Source: Podocnemis expansa (taxonomy: Eukaryota > Chordata > Testudines > Podocnemididae). Taken from it: DNA of 64,000 bases. Position numbers and translations under genes: made by a program. The stretch lies in the NCBI GenBank assembly GCA_007922195.1, contig ML681971.1, forward strand, positions 4,897,721 through 4,961,720, given 5' to 3'. The notes under the pieces were generated by a model. The model was not told the origin of the DNA, did no database searches, and saw only the letters and a list, made by a program, of their open reading frames with translations. Each line of letters begins with the position of its first letter. Positions within the stretch are counted from its first letter, which is position 1. This document shows positions 1 through 9,905 of the stretch, piece by piece.

Positions 1-390
1 GGACAGACTCCAGTGAGCCAAGGTGTGGGAAGGGAACAGCAGCAGCTACACTCAGACTACAACAAGTTTAGTCTCTTTTTACCTCAGCCTCACAAGCTGT
101 GCAGGCTACTGGGACACAAAGAACCACTGGAAACACATTGTTCTTTCCCACTGGCTCATACAGGGCTTCCAGCCAGGCTCTGAGACAACCACAGATCTAT
201 GTCATCCACTCTCTCACCACCCCCAGCCATTCAGTCACAAGCACAGAGCAAGCAGGTCTTCCTGGCACTGAAGAAGGCACATCCTGTATGTCAAGAGCAC
301 CAGACACAGGACACCATGGAATTACCCATACAAAGGGGGGGGGGGGCTCATGCCCTCAACACCTCCCAACCCCAGGAGGCAAGACTCAGT
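1..390. other. Left flank, no gene recognised
   Basis: Only short overlapping reading frames occur here, with no recognisable domain. A run of about 13 G lies near 336-348. The sequence directly left of the DIRS element does not match the rest of ZP3 exon 1 or its following intron, although the right flank is ZP3 exon 1. The two sides of the insertion are therefore not a simple empty site. Confidence 0.5.
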
Positions 391-575
391 TCTTCTTCGA
401 GCAGCTGCTCACATACATTCCACCTTGGGTTTGCACGTGCCAGCATGCTCGAACACCGGAAGCTTTCGCCTAGCCCCCGCTGGGGGACCAGCGGTGGCGC
501 ACCCTGGAGTGGCGCGCGTTCCACCCCGGTTAAATATCCCGCTGGTCCGGTAGGCGGTCAGTTTTCTTCTTTCCG
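391..575 (+). repeat. DIRS left inverted terminal repeat
   Basis: The segment starting TTCTTCGAGCAGCTGCTCAC and running through the CCGGAAGCTTTCGCC and TTAAATATCCCGCTGGTCC motifs is present in reverse complement at 5950-6175. A TTAAATA motif near 529 precedes the gag ORF by about 95 bp and may form part of the element's promoter. That promoter role is inference. Confidence 0.9.
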
Positions 576-623
576 CCATTAGTGTCGGACACCGGGAACA
601 TTAAGAAAACGTCAACAGGGGCT

Positions 624-2819
624 ATGCCCCGATCTCCGGGCTTTAAGCCTTGTGCCTCCTGCGGCAGACTCTTCTCGGCCTGTGACCCACATGACCGATG
701 TTTGAGGTGTCTCGGGGAATCTCACCGCCCGCAACGGTGTAAAATCTGTAAGGCTTTTAAGCCCAGAACAAAGAAGGAACGGGACATCCGGCTTAAAGCG
801 CTGCTGATGGAAGCAGCGCTGGCTCCCATGGAGGGATCGCCGCTCCCGGCGCTGGCGCAGGGCTCAACCTCGGCTGAGGGAACAGCCTCGGGTCAAACAG
901 GGACCCCGCCAACGGCACCGGCAAGCCTGACAATGCCGCGGCGCCGCTCCGCACCAGCCGCACCGGCGGTGCCTGAACAAGCCCGTGAAGGGCGGGAGTG
1001 CACCGAGGGTGCACGCAGAAATGCTCCCTCACCCCCGGGGGGATTGAGATCCCCGGTCCCACCAGCTCCCTCGACCCCTGAAGCATACGAGGCAGCCAGG
1101 GCGCTTATTAATTTACCTTCTCCAGCTCCGGCTCAAGCTCTGTCGCGCCCGCCATCTTTAGGGAAGCCAGCCTTAAGTTCGCCGGCTTGGCGCGGCACCG
1201 CACACTCGGCCCCGCCCTCGGAGTCGGCTTGGGTAGCGCCCCAAGACTCCCCGCGGCAGGGGAGGAGCTTGCTGCAGCTGGACCGAGCAGGGGCAGCACC
1301 TGCTCAGTCCCCGGCCCCAGGCAGCAGCCGCGGACGCGGCAATCATTCAGGCCATCGGCACCGGCGGCACCAGGGGACAGTGGGGGACAAGAGAGCACGC
1401 CCCCGTTCGTCTTCCCCCTCCCCGGTACCACGGCACCGTAACACGAGCCACAGAGACTCGTCGTCTTACCGGGCCAAGAAGCATCGGAGGAGGGAGTCTT
1501 CTAGCTCCTCCTGGACTTCACACTCCTCCTCTTGCGGCCCGGTGCCCTCAGAGGGCAGGGCAGCAGCACAGAAGTCCTCCCAGCTTCCCGCTGGACAGGC
1601 CCAGCCACCCATAACGGGACCCCCTTCCCAGTACTGGCTGGCTAACTGGCCATATTGGATGCCATGGATGCTACCACAGGAGCCCCAGCGCACTAACTTG
1701 CACGTTGAGCAGACCAGGGGCTGCAGATCACTGTCCCAAGATGCCTCTGACAGGTCGGAGCGACAATCCTCGCCGGCCACAACGCGTAGATCTCCATCCG
1801 TCTTATCGGTTGCGGAATCACATGGTACCTCCTCTGTTCCAGCAGATGATTTCAAGACGTACCAGGATCTGCTCCGTAGGTTGGCGTCCAATTTGGGCCT
1901 AGAAGTGGAGGAGGTGAAAGAGTCCTCAGATCCATTATTCAATATACTATCAGCCACGGCTTCTACCAGGCTGGCCCTTCCTATCCACGAGGGTGTTCTC
2001 CGGATCGTGCGCTCGCTATGGCAAAAGCCGTCTTCGGTTGCCCCTACCTCGAAGGGTACAGAAAAGAAATATTATGTGCCGGCGGCTACAGCCCAGTACT
2101 TGTATGCACACCCCACTCCTTCTTCTCTGGTGGTGGACGCAGTGAATCAGCGCGAGCGCCAGGGTCAGCCGGCTTCTACCCCAAAGAGCAGAGAGGCTAA
2201 AACTTTGGACATGTTCGGCAAGAGATTCTATTCTTCAGCGACGTTGCAGCTGCGGGTGGCCAATCATCAAGCCCTCCTGGGCAGGTACAACTACAACCTT
2301 TGGGATTCCCTAAGGCGGTTGTCGCAGCACCTATCACCGGACCAACGCTTAGATTTCAACACCATTTTAGAAGAAGGGGCGACGGTGGCGAGGGCAGCCT
2401 TACAGGCGGCATGGGATGCAGCTGACTCAGCTGGCAGATCAATAGCCTCCGCAATCACTGTACGTAGGGCGGCGTGGCTGCAGGCGTCGGGCCTCCCTCC
2501 CCTGGTCCAACAGTCCATTCAGTACCTGCCCTTTGAGGGGACGGCGCTCTTTTCAGACCAAACGGATGCAAAATTACATGGTCTGAAAGACTCAACCGCG
2601 ACTCTCCGATCGCTGGGGCTGGTATCTCCGGGTCCGTCAAGACACCCCAGTCGGGCCCCCTTCCCACTGGCGCCAGCGCAACGGCAGCCGTTCATCAGTA
2701 GACCAAACAGACAGAGAGATAGGGACAGGGATAGAACCCCGAGAGGCAGACCAAACATGCCAAGCAGAGCATCGAGGCCCAACCGTCGTCGCTCGGGCAA
2801 CCAGGGACGGCGGTTTTGA
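624..2819 (+). CDS. gag: DIRS gag-like protein
   Basis: This frame encodes the presumed nucleocapsid/gag protein, which packages element RNA. The frame is open from 582 (GTG), but the first ATG is at 624, giving about 731 residues. Near the N-terminus is a Cys/His-rich block (CASCGRLF, CLRCLGESHRP, CKICKAFKPRT) resembling a zinc knuckle array. A long low-complexity Pro/Ser/Arg middle follows. The conserved C-terminal part includes NHQALLGRYNY and AAWLQASGLPP, and the extreme C-terminus is Arg-rich (RPNRRRSGNQGRRF) and probably binds nucleic acid. The same N-terminal Cys block and C-terminal domain recur in the relic at 45.5-47.4 kb, which supports the family call. The stop at 2817-2819 lies inside the open RT frame, so translational coupling or frameshifting to RT is possible. 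Confidence 0.88.
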   Translation: MPRSPGFKPCASCGRLFSACDPHDRCLRCLGESHRPQRCKICKAFKPRTKKERDIRLKALLMEAALAPMEGSPLPALAQGSTSAEGTASGQTGTPPTAPASLTMPRRRSAPAAPAVPEQAREGRECTEGARRNAPSPPGGLRSPVPPAPSTPEAYEAARALINLPSPAPAQALSRPPSLGKPALSSPAWRGTAHSAPPSESAWVAPQDSPRQGRSLLQLDRAGAAPAQSPAPGSSRGRGNHSGHRHRRHQGTVGDKRARPRSSSPSPVPRHRNTSHRDSSSYRAKKHRRRESSSSSWTSHSSSCGPVPSEGRAAAQKSSQLPAGQAQPPITGPPSQYWLANWPYWMPWMLPQEPQRTNLHVEQTRGCRSLSQDASDRSERQSSPATTRRSPSVLSVAESHGTSSVPADDFKTYQDLLRRLASNLGLEVEEVKESSDPLFNILSATASTRLALPIHEGVLRIVRSLWQKPSSVAPTSKGTEKKYYVPAATAQYLYAHPTPSSLVVDAVNQRERQGQPASTPKSREAKTLDMFGKRFYSSATLQLRVANHQALLGRYNYNLWDSLRRLSQHLSPDQRLDFNTILEEGATVARAALQAAWDAADSAGRSIASAITVRRAAWLQASGLPPLVQQSIQYLPFEGTALFSDQTDAKLHGLKDSTATLRSLGLVSPGPSRHPSRAPFPLAPAQRQPFISRPNRQRDRDRDRTPRGRPNMPSRASRPNRRRSGNQGRRF

Positions 2820-2937
2820 TGGGAACCACGAGGGCGGCGAACCAAGAACCCACATACAGGATCGAGACAGACCCCCATTCCTGAACAGACTCTTCCCTTT
2901 CTATTCCCAGTGGGCCTCCATCACTACAGACCGCTGG

Positions 2938-4758
2938 GTGCTAACAACGGTATGGCATGGATACTCGCTACAGTTCCGTGCCAGGCCCCCCAACAACCCT
3001 CCCCCTTCCCAGTCCCTTTTCATGGACACCGCTCACGAACAACAGTTGGATCTAGAGATAAACAAGCTCCTCCAACTGGGTGCAGTGGAAGAGGTCCCAG
3101 AGGAAGAAAAGGGCAGAGGATTCTACTCAAGGTACTTCCTGATTCCCAAGTCAAGCGGAGGATTGAGGCCCATTCTCGACCTGCGGGGCCTCAACAGGTT
3201 CCTTATGAAGCTGAAGTTCAGGATGGTCACTCTCAAACAAATAATCCCCTCGTTGGATCCGGGGGATTGGTTCGCCACCCTCGATCTGCAGGATGCTTAT
3301 TTCCACGTGTCGGTTAAACCACAGCACAGGCGTTTTCTACGCTTCGTGCGAGGACGCCAGCACCTGCAGTTCACAGCACTCCCATTTGGACTTTCTCTGG
3401 CACCAAGGGTGTTCACGAAGTGTATGGCAGTGGTGGCGGCACACCTCCGGAAAAATGGCGTTCACATTTTTCCGTACCTCGACGACTGGCTGATCCGAGG
3501 CCGGTCCCGACAGCAGGTACAGACCAATGTCCACATGGTCCAATCCCTGTGTCATCTCCTGGGACTTCTCATCAACGAACAAAAGTCCCACCTGAAACCA
3601 GCCCAGAGACTAGAATTCATTGGAGCCGCCCTAGACTCAAGGCAGGCCAGGGCCTTCCTGCCACAGATCAGATTTGAGACTATGGCCAATATAATTACCG
3701 ACTTACAGCGAAATCCAACTACTACGGTCAGGCATTGTCTCAGCCTTCTAGGACACATGGCGGCAACTACCAACGTCGTTCCACTAGCCCGCCTCAGGCT
3801 CAGGCCATTACAGGACTGGCTGGCCTCAGTGTTCCGTCCGGGCAGACACGCAATGGACAGGACCGTGTCGATCCCAGGCAAAGTGCTAGCCCAGCTAGAA
3901 TGGTGGCAGCGTCCCCGTTTCGCGATGGAGGGCGTCTCATTTGGGATAGTCCGCCCCTCAGTGACGCTGATCACAGACGCTTCGGATCACGGCTGGGGAG
4001 CCCATCTCAGCCTAGGTATCAGCACGCAGGGCAGGTGGTCATCGGCGGAAAAGGGGCTCCATATAAATGTAAAAGAACTTCGAGCCATCAGATTTGTTTC
4101 TCGCGTCTTCCGAGCGCACCTGAGGGGTCACTCAGTCCAGGTGCTAACGGACAATTCTGCAGCTATGTTTTATGTGAACCACCAGGGGGGAGCTCGCTCG
4201 CTATCCCTGTGTCGCGAAGCCATACGCCTGTGGGACCTAGCCATCAGCAACAAATTTCATTTGACGGCGTCACACCTACCGGGGGTCAAGAACAGCGAGG
4301 CCGACCACCTCAGCAGACATTTCAATTCCATGCACGAATGGTCGCTACACCCCGAGGTCCTGACCCCAGTCTTCCGCAAGTGGGGGTTTCCACTGATCGA
4401 CCTGTTTGCGACTCGGGAGAATCGCAAATGCCACAGGTTCGCTTCACTGAGGGTAAGGGAACAGGGGTGTCTCCCAGATGCGTTCCTGCTGTCTTGGTCA
4501 GGACCCCTGATGTACGCATTTCCTCCCTTCCCGCTGATTCACAGGGCCCTGATGAAGGTTCGACAAGACAAAGTGCAAGTGATCTTGATTGCCCCGTCAT
4601 GGCCGCGGCAGTACTGGTACCATATGCTGGGGGACCTCTCCATTGCCGAGCCCCAAGAGCTGCCTCGGAGACCCGATCTCCTGACCCAAGACCAGGGCCG
4701 CCTCTTACACCCCAACTTGCAATCGCTCCACCTGACGGCTTGGAGGCTATCTGGCTAA
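2938..4758 (+). CDS. pol: DIRS reverse transcriptase-RNase H-methyltransferase-like polyprotein
   Basis: This protein copies element RNA into DNA. The RT domain occupies roughly the first 270 residues, with LDLQDAYFHV, the fold around LPFGLSLAPRVF and the catalytic YLDDWLI box near 3473-3493. RNase H follows with TDASDHGWGAHL, NVKELRAIRF and TDNSAAMFYVNHQ. The C-terminal part (FPLIDLFATRENRKC, FLLSWSGPLMYAFPPFP) matches the Dam-like methyltransferase region found in DIRS elements. No ATG lies near the 5' end: the frame is open without a stop back into the end of gag (at least to 2818), so expression probably needs frameshifting or reinitiation. The given start is a GTG; the first ATG is at about 3022. 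No internal stop is seen. Confidence 0.93.
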   Translation: MLTTVWHGYSLQFRARPPNNPPPSQSLFMDTAHEQQLDLEINKLLQLGAVEEVPEEEKGRGFYSRYFLIPKSSGGLRPILDLRGLNRFLMKLKFRMVTLKQIIPSLDPGDWFATLDLQDAYFHVSVKPQHRRFLRFVRGRQHLQFTALPFGLSLAPRVFTKCMAVVAAHLRKNGVHIFPYLDDWLIRGRSRQQVQTNVHMVQSLCHLLGLLINEQKSHLKPAQRLEFIGAALDSRQARAFLPQIRFETMANIITDLQRNPTTTVRHCLSLLGHMAATTNVVPLARLRLRPLQDWLASVFRPGRHAMDRTVSIPGKVLAQLEWWQRPRFAMEGVSFGIVRPSVTLITDASDHGWGAHLSLGISTQGRWSSAEKGLHINVKELRAIRFVSRVFRAHLRGHSVQVLTDNSAAMFYVNHQGGARSLSLCREAIRLWDLAISNKFHLTASHLPGVKNSEADHLSRHFNSMHEWSLHPEVLTPVFRKWGFPLIDLFATRENRKCHRFASLRVREQGCLPDAFLLSWSGPLMYAFPPFPLIHRALMKVRQDKVQVILIAPSWPRQYWYHMLGDLSIAEPQELPRRPDLLTQDQGRLLHPNLQSLHLTAWRLSG

Positions 4759-4883
4759 CAGCAGAAGAACAGTCCTGCTCAGTTCCAGTAAAACACATCC
4801 TAGTCAATAGCAGGAAGGCCTCAACGCGTGCTACATATACGGCCAAATGACGGCGTTTTCGGCAGTGGGCACAAGGAAGGGAC

Positions 4884-5813
4884 TTGGACCCACACCTCGC
4901 ACCAGTGCAGGACATTCTAGACTACCTGCTGAAACTGAAGCAGGAAGGCCTCACCCTGGCCTCAATACGGGTCCACCTAGCGGCAATCGCAGCAGCGCAC
5001 ACACCTGTGGCTGACCGTTCCATCTTCTCATACCCTATGGTGACAAGATTTCTGAAGGGCCTGGAACGTGTCTTCCCTATGGTTCGGCCGCCCTCCCCGC
5101 AGTGGGATTTGAATATAGTCCTCACGGTCTTGTCAGATCCACCGTTTGAACCAATGGCCACTTGTCCGCTGTTGACTTTATCACACAAGGTGGCATTCTT
5201 GGTGGCAATTACATCCGCCAGGAGGGTCTCAGAACTAAGAGCACTCTCTTCCGAGCCTCCATACACTGTGTTCTTTAAAGATAAGGTGCAACTGCGTACC
5301 CATCCGGCGTTCCTTCCTAAGGTGGTCTCCCCCTTCCACCTTAATCAAGACATATATTTACCTGTGCTATGCCCCAAACCACACGGGTCAGCGGAGCAAA
5401 GGAGACTGCATACTCTGGACGTCAGATGGGCGTTAGCCTTCTACATTCAGCGGACGAAACCCTTTAGGAAGTCCACACAACTCTTCGTAGCGGTAGCGGA
5501 CCGCATGAAAGGAGGCCCAGTCTCGTCACAGACGATTTCTAATTGGGTGGTATCCTGTATAAAGACGTGCTACCGCTTGGCCCATGTCCCACTACCGGAC
5601 AGAGTACGGGCCCACTCAACAAGGGCACAAGCCTCCTCAGCGGCGTTTTTGGCTGGGGTCCCGATTTCAGACATCTGCCGCGCAGCAACATGGGCTTCCG
5701 TGCATACGTTCACCTCCCATTACGCAATAGTTCAGCAAGCCAGAGATGACGCGGCCTTTGGCACGGCGGTTCTTCGTTCCGGTGCCTGTAACTCCACCCA
5801 CCAGCCAGCATAA
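4884..5813 (+). pseudogene. DIRS tyrosine recombinase, one nonsense codon near the N-terminus
   Basis: This is the integrase-equivalent that inserts the circular DNA copy. About 309 residues are open from 4884. The catalytic signature of tyrosine recombinases is visible: Arg in SARRVSELRAL, His-x-x-Arg in AHSTRAQ, and a terminal Tyr in HTFTSHYAIV. The same frame is already open upstream (STRATYTAK at about 4825-4847), then hits TGA at 4848-4850, and continues as RRFRQWAQGRD. That pattern shows a single point nonsense mutation near the N-terminus of the domain. No ATG lies at the 4884 start. The copy is therefore probably unable to make full-length recombinase, but could be mobilised in trans. 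Confidence 0.88.
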
Positions 5814-5825
5814 GGCTAGCAATCT

Positions 5826-5930
5826 ACCCAAGGTGGAATGTATGTGAGCAGCTGCTCGAAGAAGAAAGGAGGACAGTTACTTACCTGTAACTTCTGTTTC
5901 TTTGAGAGGCGCTGCTCACTTCCATTCCAC
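5826..5930 (+). repeat. DIRS internal complementary region
   Basis: The first half (GGTGGAATGTATGTGAGC through CTCGAAGAAG) is the reverse complement of the left terminus at 391-425. The second half (AAAGGAGGACAGTTACTTAC through TCACTTCCATTCCAC) is the reverse complement of the right terminus at 6110-6175. This is the template arrangement used by DIRS elements to rebuild the ends during circularisation. Confidence 0.92.
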
Positions 5931-5949
5931 ACCCGCCCGCCATCCCCGC

Positions 5950-6175
5950 TTTGGAGTTGCAGAAAGAAGAAACTGACCGCCTACTGGACCAGCGGGATAT
6001 TTAACTGGGGTGGAACGCGCGCCACTCCAGGGGGCGCCACCGCTGGTCCCCCGGCGGGGGCTGGGCGAAAGCTTCCGGTGTTCGAGCATGCTGGCACATG
6101 CAAACCCAAGGTGGAATGGAAGTGAGCAGCGCCTCTCGAAGAACAGAAGTTACAGGTAAGTAACTGTCCTCCTTT
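5950..6175 (-). repeat. DIRS right inverted terminal repeat
   Basis: This is a reverse-complement copy of the left repeat, sharing GGACCAGCGGGATATTTAAC and GGCGAAAGCTTCCGGTGTTC. It extends about 45 bp beyond the left repeat's outer end (AGAAGTTACAGGTAAGTAAC to CCTCCTTT), a sequence also held in the internal complementary region. Confidence 0.9.
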
Positions 6176-6177
6176 GT

Positions 6178-6760
6178 CTTCTGCAAAGGTCACCGTGTTC
6201 CCTGCAGCATTCAGCGCTGTGTACTGGTGAGTGGCCAGGCCAAGGCTCAAATCAGCAGCTTTGAACAGTCAGCCATTCCCAAACAGATCAGTGTGCACAC
6301 TGATCACCAGGGCTTCCTCACACTGCACCTGGACTGTCTGCAGCAGGGACCCAGCCCCCAGCCTGGAGGCATCAACCCAATGGCACAGTGAGGACCGAAT
6401 AAGGGAGGACATATGGGCTGCTCTCTGAGGGATAGCAGCCCTGGGGGTGGGTCTCCAGCTGGCTGAGTTGCTCCTAGAGAAATCCCAGGGAACTGTAACA
6501 AGCCACCCAACTGACTGCACAGCACAGGAGAGCAAAGCCCAGGTTGCCTACGTGCCCCATCCCACTTGTCTACAGCAAACCTACCATGGAGAGACACTAC
6601 TGCCCTGGGGCCCTTTGTACCTGCCCCTAACCCAGCTTCCAGCTTCCCAAGACAATTAACAGCCTTTCCTAGCTGGCAGTCAGCTGGGCCCCTCAGCCCC
6701 ACTGCCCAGAGCCTCGAGCCAGGGAGAATCAGAGCCACCCGGGCAGCATAGTCCTGTTTT
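6178..6760 (-). pseudogene. ZP3-like exon 1 pseudogene, interrupted by the DIRS insertion
   Basis: Reading the minus strand, this matches exon 1 of the complete ZP3-like gene at 25743-26156, with the same order of blocks: [54 protein letters not shown]. It is dead. An extra base shifts the frame in the signal-peptide region (near 6495), and a TGA falls right after LFGNG (near 6268). The reading is cut at NTVTF, where DIRS begins. No exons 2-9 are found left of the DIRS element within this window. Confidence 0.9.
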
Positions 6761-6767
6761 AGATGGT

Positions 6768-7840
6768 CATAGAATCATAGAACAGTAGAGCTGGAAGGAC
6801 CTCACGAGGTCATCTAGTCCAACCCCCTGCTAACAGTAGGACTACTCCCACTAAATCATTCCAGACAGAGTTTTGTCCAACCAGGTCTTAAAAGTTTCCA
6901 AAGATGGAGAAGCCACCATCTCCCTAGACATCCCATTCCAATGCTTCACCACCCTCCAAGTGAGAAAGTTTTTCCTAATATCCAACCTAGACTTCCCCCA
7001 GCTGCAGCTTGAACCCATTGCTCCTTATTCTGACCTCTCTTACTACTGAGAATAGCCTAGCAGCGGAAGGTAGTTATCACCATTCCCTCCCTCTCCCTGT
7101 CTTCTCTTCTGTAGACTAAATAAGCTGAATTCTTTCAGTCTCTCCATGTAAGTAATGTGCCCCAGCTCCCTAGTCTTTTCATTACCTTCTACTGGACTCT
7201 AATTTGTCCTTGCTGTAGTAGGAAGCCCAAAACTGGACACAATATTCCAGATGCGGCCTCAGCAGTACTGAATAAAGGGGAAAAGTTGCATCCCTTGATC
7301 TACTGACAATGCTTCTACTGATACAGCCCAATATGCTGCTGGCCTTTTTGGCAACAAGGGTGTACTGTTGACTGATATCCAGCTTCCTATCCACCATAAC
7401 TCCCAGGACCTTTACTACAGAGCTGCTACTTAGCTGGTCAGTCCCCAGCCTGCAGCAGTACATGGGGTTTTTCCATCCTAAGTGCAGGACTTTAGATTTT
7501 TCATTGCTGAACCTCATGAAATTTTGTTTGGCCCAATGCTCCCATTGTCTAGGCCTCCATAAATCCCATCCGTACTCTCCAGCATGTTTACCATTCCCCC
7601 CAGCTTGACGTCATCTGCAAGTTTACTGAGCGTGCAATCTATCTCATCATCCAGATCATTAATGAAGATATTGAACAAAATAGGCCCTAGGACTGACCCC
7701 GGGGCTCTTGCTTTGTTACTGGTTGCCAACCATACATTGAGTCATTGATCCCTGTCCACTGAGCCTGATCTAAGTAGCTTTCTACCTAACTTATAGTCCA
7801 TTCATCCAAACCAAGTTGACAGCATTCTCACATGGCCTGT
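6768..7840 (-). mobile_element. CR1 LINE, 5'-truncated, minus strand
   Basis: The left edge carries the inverted CR1 3' terminus (TCATAGAATCATAGAA). Minus-strand frames at 7182-7517 and 7514-7729 encode C-terminal CR1 reverse transcriptase ([31 protein letters not shown]). The two frames and in-frame disruptions show it is degenerate. An A-to-D type difference at the catalytic box (LADDVKLGG) keeps both Asp residues. Confidence 0.92.
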
Positions 7841-7845
7841 AACAT

Positions 7846-8184
7846 CAGGGGGTCAGCAACCCAAAAGATAAAAGGAGACATTTTTTAAAATTCCTTCAAT
7901 AACCAAGAGCCACAGTGGATATAGCCTGCTGATGGGGGGAACTGGGCAAGGAAGCCTGCTGCCAGGTCCCATGGCTGCGGTGGGGTTGGGGGTTCCTGTG
8001 GCAGGACTTGGAGCCTGGCATGGACTGCCTGCAAGGTAAGAAGCGGCAGAGGGACCCAGAGCTAGAAGTGTACCACCCACTGGGCTGCCAGTGGCAGGGG
8101 GTCAGGGGGACCCAGAACCTAGAGCTGCAAGGGGGCAGCCAAAGAGCCACATGTGGCTTCAAAGCCACAGGCTGTAGCCCCCTG
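7846..8184. mobile_element. hAT-type non-autonomous transposon
   Basis: The ends are imperfect inverted repeats (CAGGGGGTCAGCAACC and GGCTGTAGCCCCCTG). The flanks are an 8-bp target duplication with one mismatch: TGTAACAT at 7838-7845 and TGTTACAT at 8185-8192. The interior is GC-rich with no transposase frame. Confidence 0.8.
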
Positions 8185-8479
8185 TGTTACATGCCATTGT
8201 TTAGAGAGGGCTTGGGAAGTTAGAGACCAACAGGCTAGTTCACACAGAGCTGTTGGAGCTATTAAACAAACAAACAAAACCTGTGACTATAAAGAGTTTT
8301 CATGGCTCAGACTGAAGTCAGGGTTTGTGACAAGCTGAAAGATTCCAGCACTGGGATCCAGGAACAGGATTGCACAGACACCCCACGACACTGCTGGGTC
8401 TTCCTTATCCTCAAGCTGAGAGGCACCCTGTCTTGAGCCAGCCTGGGAGAGGTTGACCTTCATGTAACAGGCAGTGTGG

Positions 8480-9020
8480 TGACACTGTGTAGTGACCCCT
8501 GGGGAGGAAGGGGTTAACACTGTGGTCAGTGAGTCCCAGGGAGCCAATAGGAACAAAGCACAGATTTTTGAATGGGAGCAGCAGCCTTGCCTGTTCCTGT
8601 TTGGATGCAGCAGAGCTCCTGGAAGGATCAAGAGGAGGCTGGAGAGAGGCCTGAGGAAGGATCCAGCAACATCCTTCCAAAGATAAGCTCAAGTTTTTTT
8701 TATCAACTAGGCCTGAGCAGAACAGGGAATGTTTACTTAGACATGGTCAGGGTATTTGGATTTCTCTGTACTGAGCACATGTATCCCCTCCCACTACCCT
8801 GTAACTATCTAAATTAATTTGCAGAGAAGCAACTCTGTGTTGCTTATCTCTTCTTTTTAAAGATTTTACCTTTTAAGTAAGCTCTGGTTCTGTGTCCTGA
8901 AAAGCAAGAGGTTTGTGTGCATGTGCCTCAGACTGCACAGCCAGCTACTCAGGGGGATTCTGTCTCAGTTCCAGCTCATACCCCAGCTGGGGTCAATCAC
9001 CTTCCTGAGAGAGGAATAAA
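8480..9020 (+). repeat. Unclassified interspersed repeat, copy A
   Basis: The block beginning GGAAGGGGTTAACAC and continuing through TCAGTGAGTCCCAGGG, GATCCAGCAACATCC and CTCTGGTTCTGTGTCC is present again at 60200-60950, where it is split into two oppositely oriented pieces. No coding domain is seen. It could be an LTR or a 3' end of a longer element. Confidence 0.6.
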
Positions 9021-9099
9021 AGTGATTGTATTTTACAGGAAGGAATTCTCAAGTGCACCTTCCTGGGTTTCAAATGCTTTTTGCATTTGCATGGTGGCA

Positions 9100-9494
9100 G
9101 AAAGGGATCTGGGTGTCCTAATGGACCATAATCTAAACATGTGTTAACTGTGTAACATTATTGGGGGTGGGGGGGGACCACACACACCATTCTGGGATGT
9201 ATTAACAGGAGTATCGCAACTCACTTTTCTTCTCTACTCTGCCTTGATTAGGCCTCAACTGGAGTACTGTGTTCAGTTATAGGCACCTCATTTCAGGAAA
9301 GATGTGGACAAATTGGAAATGTGCAGAGAAAAGCAACTTGAATGATTAGAGGTATGGAACACATGATTTATTAGGGTAGCTTGAAAGAGTTAGTTTTTTA
9401 GTCTAGAAAAGAGACGACAGAGGGAAGGCAACTGTTTTTAAGTATCTATCTAAGAGGTTGTCAAGAGGAGGAGGGAGAAAAAAGAACAAAAACA
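9100..9494 (+). mobile_element. Old CR1 LINE fragment
   Basis: The block runs through AAAGGGATCTGGGTGTCCTAAT, CCTCAACTGGAGTACTGTGT and AGTCTAGAAAAGAGACGACA, which are degraded forms of CR1 reverse transcriptase 3' coding motifs. There is no open frame. It ends where the 5' region of the next CR1 begins. Confidence 0.7.
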
Positions 9495-9682
9495 TTCTGG
9501 CTGACCTAGTGAGGAGGGCTTTAAACTAGGTTCAATGGGGGAAGGAGACCAAAGCCCACAGGTAAGTGACAATGTGGGGGATCTGGGGGAAGGGATGGAA
9601 GTTGGGGGAGGGGGGGCTAGGACTGTAACACCAGCAATAAAAGAGAAGGTAGTTGGAACAAGGGGGGGGGGGCCGGATCAAA

Positions 9683-9782
9683 NNNNNNNNNNNNNNNNNN
9701 NNNNNNNNNNNNNNNNNNNNNNNNNNNNNNNNNNNNNNNNNNNNNNNNNNNNNNNNNNNNNNNNNNNNNNNNNNNNNNNNNN
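9683..9782. other. Assembly gap of 100 N
   Basis: There are exactly 100 unknown bases, the usual placeholder for a gap of unknown size. The left side ends with a G run then CCGGATCAA. The right side begins with about 45 C and then CCGGATCAAATAAATG. The same GGATCAA word on both sides suggests the gap is a collapsed or duplicated contig end over a homopolymer. Confidence 0.95.
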
Positions 9783-9829
<47 letters not shown>

Positions 9830-9905
9830 ATCAAATAAATGTCTTAAGTGCTCTACTGAAGCCCCAATATGCAAGGAGAGTGGGGGAGGAGAACTCCAAG
9901 AAAAA

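Larger units (their letters stand above)
391..6175 (+). mobile_element. DIRS-like tyrosine recombinase retrotransposon, near complete
   Basis: This is a 5.8 kb element with the full DIRS architecture. The left terminal repeat (about 391-575) reappears inverted at about 5950-6175. An internal complementary region at about 5826-5930 joins the complement of the extreme left end to the complement of the extreme right end. Between them lie gag, RT/RNase H/methyltransferase-like and tyrosine recombinase ORFs in order, all on the plus strand and overlapping or closely spaced. No long target duplication is seen, as expected for insertion by a tyrosine recombinase. The copy is young: gag and RT are uninterrupted and the recombinase has one nonsense codon. 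It sits in a ZP3 exon 1 pseudogene. Confidence 0.95.
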
